Both the position numbers and the translations under genes were made by a program. The notes below the pieces were generated by a model that was not told the DNA's origin, searched no databases, and saw only the letters and a list, made by a program, of their open reading frames with translations. This document shows positions 58,301 through 64,000 of a DNA stretch of 64,000 bases, piece after piece (the stretch's first letter is position 1; the number at the start of each line of letters is the position of its first letter). Source of the stretch: an uncultured Clostridium sp. Lineage in GTDB: Bacteria > Bacillota > Clostridia > Lachnospirales > Lachnospiraceae. Location of the stretch: assembly GCA_900542035.1 (NCBI GenBank), contig UQMJ01000013.1, forward strand, positions 1 to 64,000. Direction: 5' to 3'.

Positions 58301-58774
58301 GTAGATCGCGTATTTTCGAAAGGAATCCAGACAGATCTAGATATGTATCTGAACTTGAATCCGATAATAAGCAATAAGGCGACGGAAGTATCCCGTACAC
58401 AGCAAAATGCTAAAAAGGGGATTCCGGCTTATGCAGAGGGTGGAATTCTAAGCCGACCACATATTGGTCTGGTGGCAGAGGATGGCCCAGAGGCCATTAT
58501 TCCATTAGACGGAAGCACGCGAGCAAAAAGTATCTGGCAGGAGGCAGGGGAGCTGTTAGGAATTACTTCTCCTGAGCCGGTCAGAGAACTGTCTGCGGCG
58601 GCAGGTACAATCACAGAAAGCGGTGGAGGCGATACTTATAATATTACCTATGCGCCGGTATTACAGGGAGCATCACAGGCAGAACTAGAACGTGCTGCCA
58701 GAAGCAGTTTTGACGAGTTCGAACAGCACTTTGATGAAATGATTAAAAAACGGAGACGGTTGTCCTACAGATAG
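55328..58774 (+). CDS. Tail tape measure protein
   Basis: A 1148-residue protein, the largest in the window. The TP901-type core is at about 65-350 (ESAFAGIRKTVDATEQQYDALEDSI, MPMAATELAGIGEAAGQLG, AEMGGSAMSKVMINM), then membrane-prone Gly/Ala stretches (470-530), long helices, and a C-terminal YAEGGILSRPHIGLVAEDGPEAIIPL block. It sets tail length and reaches the host membrane. ATG 55328 follows GGAGG; the TTG at 55301 is inside the chaperone. Confidence 0.95.
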   Translation: MANKDIKLAIRIAGEIDKSLDSSVKLTKKQIRSLAIEAARANQSVTLGKAVDSMSGGIDSVTHKAVTMTKMVSGAAVGSGVVLAGVGTAAAEAGSDFESAFAGIRKTVDATEQQYDALEDSIRSMSKNMPMAATELAGIGEAAGQLGVQTENLEEFIQTMADLSVATNLTSEEGAAEFAKFANIVKMPQDKFDELGSTVVALGNNMATTEADIVSMGMRLAGAGEQVGMNEADIMGLSAALSSVGIEAEMGGSAMSKVMINMQLAVETGNESLKSFAHVAGMSADEFARAYKEDAANALIAFLSGLNDTERLGMSAIAVLDEMEISEVRLRDTLLRAAGASDLFDNSIELANEAFEENTALSKEASQRYATFESRLEMTKNRVNDVGISLYQNFRDPLNDVLGLTLDVTDSLAIFDEETIQALSESAREHIPTAVREIKEGANVLTDFAGPVMGTAINNLDLIGSGIVGIGAAIVTLNVIKKVNDMSKAFGNMKVAMMGNPWTLAVGGMAALVGVISAVRTKLKLAREDAKKANLERHFGEIALSMGEVEEIAEKIVDNGNLDHLNQFITEMGKTQDAARNIHNLSEEINKITWKVGTGFELSETDKDTLKESIESMAQESISLVEQSNYTATVSVQALFGTDSEAGRELITGFNAMYAQINGEVETLGRQLGDAYSTALEDGVIDMDEAKIISELQGKLARITAEVSQSQFEAKMDRITMEHGGMALTAESLQNVQAEINEVTNEQMANQRQSLEYALGQLNLQREKSLSGEYAPDSKAYISPATYADARAALENQFNSQQMEISLPALQFSTDSINEAYGKELAEFGRNAEEGMQAAIEEMIEAAQRGINYSFSEDNAESIRELFLGVSDMEGTTVDAITELWEGAMQEQFSALQELVNQAREKGQEVPEAVSKGLSDAAVIGAIAGDTEAIWQIMADATEGNEEYEKALKDAEENGLKLPEAVSTGIGSNQKAINDAVNRSYEDLQRQVDRVFSKGIQTDLDMYLNLNPIISNKATEVSRTQQNAKKGIPAYAEGGILSRPHIGLVAEDGPEAIIPLDGSTRAKSIWQEAGELLGITSPEPVRELSAAAGTITESGGGDTYNITYAPVLQGASQAELERAARSSFDEFEQHFDEMIKKRRRLSYR

Positions 58775-58784
58775 GAGTGGTAAG

Positions 58785-58991
58785 ATGACATACCGGACAG
58801 TCCTGGGAGATACCTGGGACATTATTGCAAAAAAAGTCTATGGAAATGAGTTTTGTGCGGATAAATTGATGGATGTCAACCGTGATCTGCTAAACCAGTT
58901 TATCTTCTCAGAAGGTGTGGAGGTTTCCTGTCCGGAACTTCCGACGCAAACGGCCGAACATCCATCTGGCTGGCCAGAATGGAGGACATAA
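58785..58991 (+). CDS. Tail protein X (LysM-like)
   Basis: A 68-residue P2 gpX-type protein: YRTVLGDTWDIIAKKVYGNEF is a LysM-like fold. It sits at the tail tip. The TAATG junction links it to gene D. Confidence 0.9.
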   Translation: MTYRTVLGDTWDIIAKKVYGNEFCADKLMDVNRDLLNQFIFSEGVEVSCPELPTQTAEHPSGWPEWRT

Positions 58992-60058
58992 TGGGATTAG
59001 CAGAAGAAACGTACCGGATGACGCACAGGCCCAGACACGCCAATCCAATCATAAAGTATGATGGAAAAGATAGAAAGGAACTGTATACCAGCGTTGACTC
59101 TTTAGAATATACAGATTTTGCAGAAGGAAATTCGGATGAAATTTCCATTACGATTAGCGATCAGAAGTCGGATTTTCTGAATGGATTCTTCCCTGAAACT
59201 GGAAAAAATCTGGACGTATATCTGGATTACTACCACTGGTACAAGCCGGAGACAAAGGAAACTTACCATTGTGGCGATTTCACGATTGATGATATTACTA
59301 TAAAGGCAGGTCCGCGTGAACTGGTAATTAAAGGAGTATCCCAGCCGGCTAATTCGGAGTTTAAGTCTACACCAAGAACGAAAACTTGGCAGGAAACTAC
59401 ATTAAAAACCATAGCAGCAGAATATATGCAGCTTTACCAGATGACTGGAACTCTATATTTTCATGGGGCAGATCCAGCCATTAAAGAAATAAAGCAGGAA
59501 GAGGAAAGCGACCTTGCTTTTTTAAGCCGTATCTGTGAAAAATACGGATTTTGCCTAAAAATTTATAAGTTAGCGCTGGTTATCTTTCAAAAAAGTGGTT
59601 ATGAGGGAAGGGAGCCGTTAAAGATCTATAACAGGGATCTGGAATGGGAACCTGGATGGACCTGGAACCGGACACTTTCCGGAACGTATACAGGAGCCAA
59701 AATTTCTTATACGAATCCCAACAAACCGAAAAGACGGAAGAAAGGGGAAGAACCGCTTCCGGACATTGAGGTTCTGGTGGGGACAGAAGGAAGAATTCTG
59801 TACCTAAATGAAACAGTAGATACAGAGGCAGAAGCGATTGAAACCGCCAAGGCAAGAGTCAATAAGGAAAATGAAAAGATTGAAACTCTATCGTTTACAA
59901 CTATGTTTGATCCAAATCTGGTGGCAAGCTCTGTAATCGAAGTAACCAACCTCCCTCATGTAGAAGGCAGGTATTTTGTTTCACAGGTTCGGGTATCTAT
60001 GTCACAGTCGGGGCTTAAAATGCGGGTATCTGCTTACAAAATTACTCAGAGGTTATGA
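58991..60058 (+). CDS. Late control/baseplate hub protein D
   Basis: A 355-residue P2 gpD-like hub protein (gp27-like fold): LEYTDFAEGNSDEISITISD, then FTIDDITIKAGPRELVIKGVS, EESDLAFLSRICEKYGFCLK (about 170) and a C-terminal strand region with VEGRYFVSQVRVSMSQSG. In P2 it also inhibits the Ogr activator. ATG 58991 is in the X stop codon (TAATG). Confidence 0.9.
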   Translation: MGLAEETYRMTHRPRHANPIIKYDGKDRKELYTSVDSLEYTDFAEGNSDEISITISDQKSDFLNGFFPETGKNLDVYLDYYHWYKPETKETYHCGDFTIDDITIKAGPRELVIKGVSQPANSEFKSTPRTKTWQETTLKTIAAEYMQLYQMTGTLYFHGADPAIKEIKQEEESDLAFLSRICEKYGFCLKIYKLALVIFQKSGYEGREPLKIYNRDLEWEPGWTWNRTLSGTYTGAKISYTNPNKPKRRKKGEEPLPDIEVLVGTEGRILYLNETVDTEAEAIETAKARVNKENEKIETLSFTTMFDPNLVASSVIEVTNLPHVEGRYFVSQVRVSMSQSGLKMRVSAYKITQRL

Positions 60059-60059
60059 A

Positions 60060-60452
60060 ATGGAAAAAATCATATATGGTTATGTCAATACGGTAAACAA
60101 ACAGAATGGGACTATAACGGTAATACAGCCGGACAGGAACCGGAATATTACCGGAAGCATCCCATTTTTTTCTCATTGTGGAGAATATAAGATGCCGGAT
60201 GTAGGAGATCCGGTTGCGGTAATCTTCTGGGGAACCGGTTCTTCGGATGGGATGGCGCTGGGAAGCTGGTGGTCGGAGGGAAATCTTCCCCCATCTGATT
60301 ACGATTTTCATAAAGATACTGGAAACGGAACCGCTATCTATCAAAAAGCCGGAGAATTAACCCTGGAGGATTCCGGCGGGAAAATTTCTGTAAAAGAATT
60401 GATTGAAAAGCTGAAAAACCACGAAACGCGCATTGAAAAATTAGGAGGCTAG
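60060..60452 (+). CDS. Baseplate assembly protein V (spike)
   Basis: A 130-residue short gpV: an OB-type start (IIYGYVNTVNKQNGTITVIQ), VGDPVAVIFWGTGSSDGMALGSWW and a helical C-terminus. It forms the membrane-piercing spike base. The usual long beta-helix tip is very short here. ATG 60060 overlaps the D stop closely. Confidence 0.85.
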   Translation: MEKIIYGYVNTVNKQNGTITVIQPDRNRNITGSIPFFSHCGEYKMPDVGDPVAVIFWGTGSSDGMALGSWWSEGNLPPSDYDFHKDTGNGTAIYQKAGELTLEDSGGKISVKELIEKLKNHETRIEKLGG

Positions 60453-60455
60453 TCT

Positions 60456-60851
60456 ATGGTCATTGGGGCATGGGGCGGAATTACATTCTGCGTCCAGAAG
60501 AATAAAACAGTCATGTTAAAGGACTTGAAGGAAAGCAGTAGCTCCAACCTTGCAAAACATGAGATCATGGCAGGAAAGACCAAATACCAGTGGATTAACT
60601 ATGAAGCTGAAGAATTATCCCTGACTCTTATTTTTGATTCTACGGTTTGCAGGAAACCATTTGACCAGTATATGAAGCTGAAGGAACTGGAAGGGCAGAC
60701 GTCTCCCCTGATTATTGGCCGGAAGCGAATTGGATACCATGTATGGCTGCTGCAAAAGATTGATGGGAATTTTTCCAGAATTATCAGTAAGGGGGCAATT
60801 TCTAGGATAGAAGTTTCCTGCAAATTTGTTGAATATTTTACGGGGGAATGA
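60456..60851 (+). CDS. Tail protein U (P2 gpU-like)
   Basis: A 131-residue protein: WGGITFCVQKNKTVMLKDLK, then HEIMAGKTKYQWINYEAEELSLTLIF and RIGYHVWLLQKID match the P2 gpU pattern. It caps the tail tube. GGAGGCTAGTCT precedes the ATG. Confidence 0.88.
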   Translation: MVIGAWGGITFCVQKNKTVMLKDLKESSSSNLAKHEIMAGKTKYQWINYEAEELSLTLIFDSTVCRKPFDQYMKLKELEGQTSPLIIGRKRIGYHVWLLQKIDGNFSRIISKGAISRIEVSCKFVEYFTGE

Positions 60852-60854
60852 CGG

Positions 60855-61163
60855 ATGTTGAAATTTTCTCTAGTTGGAATTACAGATTTTGATGAAGTGG
60901 AGTCCATTGGTAGATGCCTGAAAAATTTATACTCGATACCTGCAGGCAGCATTCCGTGTGATCGGGAATTTGGACTTTCCTGGGCGGGACTGGATACCAT
61001 TTCTCCGGATATGGAAACTTTGTACGGCCTGGAACTGATGGAAAAGACAGACAAATACGAGCCGAGAGTCAAGGTAGTTGGATTTGATTTTTTACATCAA
61101 GATGACGGTACAGTAGAGGTGCTTGTGGAAATTAAACCGAAAGGGGGCATTGGAAATGGATGA
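60855..61163 (+). CDS. Baseplate wedge protein W (gp25-like)
   Basis: A 102-residue gp25/gpW-like protein: IGRCLKNLYSIPAGSIPCDREFGLSW is the family core. It sits next to J in the wedge, and overlaps J by 8 bases. Confidence 0.85.
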   Translation: MLKFSLVGITDFDEVESIGRCLKNLYSIPAGSIPCDREFGLSWAGLDTISPDMETLYGLELMEKTDKYEPRVKVVGFDFLHQDDGTVEVLVEIKPKGGIGNG

Positions 61164-62307
61164 TTTGAAGGCGATTGAAAATTATCCGGATGTCTCATTC
61201 ATCGAAAATTATACGTTGTCCCAGTTAAACGAAGATATGCTGCTCTGGTACAGAGAGAAGAAAAAGGAAGAGACAGGAAAAGACATTTCTTTGCCCGCCG
61301 GAGATGAAAGAAGGCTGCTTCTGACTGCCTGCGCCTACTATCTATACCAAGGGTATATGTTCGTGGACGACGCCGGAAAAATGGGTTTGTTAAAGTATGC
61401 CAGAGGAGATTATCTGGATAATCTGGGTGTTATGAAGAAAGTTCCGAGAAATCCGGCAAGGGGAGCTACTACAACGCTGAGATTTGATATTACGGAGAGC
61501 AGGGATTTTGCGACTGGAATTCCGAAAGGAACCAGGGCGACGGCAGGCAATAATCTGTATTTTGCTACGGCCGAATACGGGGAAATTGTTCCTGGAGACA
61601 CGTATGTGGAAATAACAGCGGTATGCACGCAGACGGGAAAAATTGGAAATTATTTTGGAATTGGAGAAATCAACCAGATGGTAGATTCTGTACCTTTTGT
61701 GAGCGCTGTAAGAAATGTAACCGTACCGGAAAACGGACAAGATGAGGAAGATGATGAATCATATCGACTGCGGATTTACCTGGCTCCGGCAGGGTATTCC
61801 AATGCAGGCTCGGAAGATGGGTACCGTTTCTTCGTGCTTTCGTTCAATCCGGACATTTCCGACATCCGGATTACATCTCCAAAGGAGTGTGAAGTACATA
61901 TCTGTTATCTGTTGGAAGATGGAAGAATTCCAGGAAATGAATCCTTAAAAGCGTTAAAAGCATACCTGGAAGAGGAGACCAGAAAGCCAATTACGGACAG
62001 GGTAGTGATATCGGCTCCGACTCAAAGAGAATATGAACTAGAATTAAAATATTATATCAACCGAAGCGAGAACAATCAGGCGGCCGGAATCCAAAAAAGA
62101 GTAGAGAAGGCAGTAAATGATTATCTTTTGTGGCAGTCCGGAAAAATTGGAAGAGATATTAATCCGGATGAATTAATCTGCCGGATTAAGTCGGCAGGTG
62201 CTAAGAGAGTAGAGATTGTTTCGCCTGTGTTTACGGTAGTATCGGATAATCAGGTGCCAAAATGTGTAAAACAGACCGTCAATTATGGAGGGTTGGAATA
62301 TGATTAA
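61156..62307 (+). CDS. Baseplate protein J
   Basis: A 383-residue gpJ-family protein: LLLTACAYYLYQGYMFVDDAGK, LDNLGVMKKVPRNPARGATTTLRF (about 85-110), RLRIYLAPAGYSNAGSEDGYRFF (about 202) and DRVVISAPTQREYEL. It builds the baseplate wedge with W and I. ATG 61156 follows AAAGGGGGCATTGGAA. Confidence 0.93.
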   Translation: MDDLKAIENYPDVSFIENYTLSQLNEDMLLWYREKKKEETGKDISLPAGDERRLLLTACAYYLYQGYMFVDDAGKMGLLKYARGDYLDNLGVMKKVPRNPARGATTTLRFDITESRDFATGIPKGTRATAGNNLYFATAEYGEIVPGDTYVEITAVCTQTGKIGNYFGIGEINQMVDSVPFVSAVRNVTVPENGQDEEDDESYRLRIYLAPAGYSNAGSEDGYRFFVLSFNPDISDIRITSPKECEVHICYLLEDGRIPGNESLKALKAYLEEETRKPITDRVVISAPTQREYELELKYYINRSENNQAAGIQKRVEKAVNDYLLWQSGKIGRDINPDELICRIKSAGAKRVEIVSPVFTVVSDNQVPKCVKQTVNYGGLEYD

Positions 62308-62956
62308 TTATGATGCGGGAGAACTGATTGATCTGTTGTCGGCGAATATGAAATATGATCCGGATGTCCGAGCTATCAGCTATGCATTGAAGCGTGGAAA
62401 GGATAAGCTATTACAATATTGCGAGAGAATAAAACTATTATCAAATATTGATTCCTTGCCGGAGGAACTGCTGGATTTGATAGCCTTGGAGCTGAATTCC
62501 CATTACTATGACCAGACACTGTCATTAGAGCAGAAACGCAACATAGTACGAGCTACGCTAGGATGGTATATGCAGGCTGGTACGGTGGCTGCGGTAGAAG
62601 AAATGATGCAGATTATTTTCGGAAATGGAGGTACAGTAGAATGGTATGACTTCGAGGATGGGCCTGGAAAACCTGGAACATTCGATATCTATACGGACGC
62701 AACTCTGACTCCAGATCTGATGGAACGAATGACGGAAATCCTAAAAAGAGTGAAGAAGGCCTCCGCTCATTTGCGGAGATTGGATATTAGGCGAAATTAT
62801 CACGACAGCATAGAATTTGGCGCAGTTGTTATATCCAGAATACAGAATGAATTTTTTAGTGCCAGTGAAGAGGTGCGGGATAATCATATGGAGCTACAAA
62901 TATTGATGCATATGAGCTGCCGGATTAAAAACGTAATGAAAGGAGAAGCGGGATGA
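62300..62956 (+). CDS. Tail protein I
   Basis: A 218-residue P2 gpI-like protein: LLSNIDSLPEELLDLIALELNSHYYDQTLSLEQKR and ATLGWYMQAGTVAAVEEMMQIIFG are the family core. It joins the wedge to the fibres. GGAGGGTTGGAAT precedes the ATG; the end overlaps the fibre gene. Confidence 0.93.
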   Translation: MINYDAGELIDLLSANMKYDPDVRAISYALKRGKDKLLQYCERIKLLSNIDSLPEELLDLIALELNSHYYDQTLSLEQKRNIVRATLGWYMQAGTVAAVEEMMQIIFGNGGTVEWYDFEDGPGKPGTFDIYTDATLTPDLMERMTEILKRVKKASAHLRRLDIRRNYHDSIEFGAVVISRIQNEFFSASEEVRDNHMELQILMHMSCRIKNVMKGEAG

Positions 62957-63927
62957 GCAAGTATCTTCCGATGAAGCTAACCACACAGGGAAAGCTGCTG
63001 CTTGCAAAAGTGCAGTCAGGTGTTGGCAATATTAAAATAATCCGGTTTGAGACTGGAAGCGGAATCTATGTACCGGATGAGGATTACAGCCAGAGAGAAA
63101 ATTTAAAAGAACCAAAACAGAAATTTCCAATAACTTCTAAGACGATAGAGACAGATGATTCTATTGTTTTGGAAGTGGAGATAACGAACCATCCAGAGGA
63201 TGAAGAAACATTAGAAACTGGATATAAAATTCGTGAAATGGCATTTTTTGCGGAAAATCCTGACGGAGGGGAAATCTGCTACTGCATCATGGTGGGGACG
63301 GATGATCTAATGATGGATTATCTGCCTGCCTATGATGGAACAATTCCGTCCACAATTACCAACTATTTCCATATCAAGGTAGCCAATGCCGATGATGTGG
63401 AAATTGTTGTAAAATCCGGAGAAACTGTCAACAGCCAGGAGGGAGCAAGCGGTCTCCGCGTCTATCAAAAGAAACTACAGTATCTGAATAATGGAGAATG
63501 GCAGGACATGGATACGGATTCTTCATCTATGACTGTTGAAACGATTCCAGAAGTACAGGAAACATTTCCGGAAATCAAAGCAGGTAGTAGCTTGGGAAAA
63601 CTGTTTGGAATCATAAAAAAGTGGCAGCAGGACTGCTTGAATCGGTTTGGCCGGACGTTATTCGGGCCAGCCGATACGCCGATGGAACCAAACGATATAT
63701 TGTTTATCATTGAAGAAGAGCCTCAGGAGATAAGTTTTGAGGGAGCATCCTTTTCTAATCTGACTTTTGGCGAAACACCGCCAGAAAGTGGAGAAAACTG
63801 GGCCGCAATTGGTGTAGAGGGAGAGGTTAGGGCGGGAAGCGAAACAGGCATTATAGATGGAAAATTAGTGGTGTCGGAGGAAGAACCTTCGGACACCACT
63901 TTTTTTGCAAAAATAAATAAATTTTAG
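62953..63927 (+). CDS. Tail fibre protein (P2 gpH-like N-terminal part)
   Basis: A 324-residue protein: the first 150 residues (KLTTQGKLLLAKVQSGVGNIKI, GYKIREMAFFAENPDGGEICYCI) match the phage tail-collar/fibre attachment domain. The C-terminal half is a different, shorter beta-rich part, without an obvious receptor domain. AAAGGAGAAGCGGG precedes the ATG. Confidence 0.88.
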   Translation: MSKYLPMKLTTQGKLLLAKVQSGVGNIKIIRFETGSGIYVPDEDYSQRENLKEPKQKFPITSKTIETDDSIVLEVEITNHPEDEETLETGYKIREMAFFAENPDGGEICYCIMVGTDDLMMDYLPAYDGTIPSTITNYFHIKVANADDVEIVVKSGETVNSQEGASGLRVYQKKLQYLNNGEWQDMDTDSSSMTVETIPEVQETFPEIKAGSSLGKLFGIIKKWQQDCLNRFGRTLFGPADTPMEPNDILFIIEEEPQEISFEGASFSNLTFGETPPESGENWAAIGVEGEVRAGSETGIIDGKLVVSEEEPSDTTFFAKINKF

Positions 63928-63951
63928 GAAAAGAAAGAGAGGAACAAAGAA

Positions 63952-64000
63952 ATGGCAAATGAAAGAGCATGGACTTATCGAAATACGGGAACGCCAGAAA
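63952..64000 (+). CDS. Start of a further tail gene (cut by the window end)
   Basis: AGAAAGAGAGGAACAAAGA precedes ATG 63952, giving MANERAWTYRNTGTPE. Only 16 codons are visible; the position after the fibre suggests another fibre or tail-assembly gene. Confidence 0.6.
   Translation, partial: MANERAWTYRNTGTPE

Larger units (their letters stand above)
21831..64000. mobile_element. Prophage (contractile tail, lambda-like head), left part, inside cotJC
   Basis: All genes from the serine integrase to the window end form a phage genome: leftward lysogeny block, repressor switch, early replication and modification region, late regulator, packaging and head genes, and P2-like tail genes up to the fibre. 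Lysis genes and attR are not reached. The tail and head blocks appear intact, so the phage could be inducible, although several early genes have lesions. Confidence 0.95.

Overview
The window looks like a chromosome segment of a spore-forming, low-GC Gram-positive bacterium of the Clostridia, most likely Lachnospiraceae-like. The evidence is strong AGGAGG-type ribosome sites, sigma-A promoters, the sporulation genes spoIID, spoIIQ-like and cotJABC, and a type I-C CRISPR system of the kind common in that group. Genus is not resolved.

Layout. 1-5565: host genes: an EamA exporter, a PflA-like radical SAM enzyme, the AzlCD branched-chain amino-acid exporter, and a MerR regulator divergent from a MATE efflux pump through a 19-bp-spacer promoter. 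5680-14853: a full type I-C locus (cas3, cas5c, cas8c with an internal cas11c start, cas7c, cas4, cas1, cas2, leader, 10 repeats). cas1 is split by a 272-bp MITE-like element flanked by TA; removing it restores a 343-residue Cas1. The sequence after the last repeat is a diverged sister of the last spacer. 14914-20525: host genes (DUF5655-like, SpoIID, SpoIIQ-like, CBS pair, GntR regulator, small alarmone synthetase, SDR sugar dehydrogenase, tRNA-Pro). The GntR gene and the SDR gene share TTGTATACAA-type operators. 20610-21843: a Cys-rich candidate spore protein and cotJA, cotJB and the first 34 codons of cotJC.

cotJC is cut by a prophage that fills the window from about 21831 to 64000; its right end is outside. 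A large serine integrase sits against the junction. This resembles sporulation-controlled intervening elements such as skin in sigK and SP-beta in spsM. The left, leftward block runs from an S24 repressor through an uncharacterised four-gene cassette (HARP-like protein, SNF2 helicase, IbrA-like PP-loop protein, IbrB/ParB-like protein) to the integrase, so the cassette is probably expressed in the lysogen.

Rightward from the repressor switch come an early region (Cro-like protein, HUH replication initiator with upstream hairpins, RNase H-like and HNH-like proteins, N6/N4 and C5 DNA methyltransferases, many small proteins, an ArpU/sigma-like late regulator), then two small regulatory islands (a RelE toxin locus with three operators; a small membrane peptide behind an operator-loaded promoter). 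The morphogenesis block combines a lambda-like head (Nu1/GpA terminase, portal, ClpP-type protease, gpD decoration, gpE capsid) with a P2-like contractile tail (sheath, tube, -1 frameshifted chaperone, tape measure, X, D, V, U, W, J, I, H). Several early genes carry apparent lesions: two ATA codons where ATG is expected, an in-frame TGA, and a G8-tract frameshift.

All calls come from reading sequence; no database search was run.
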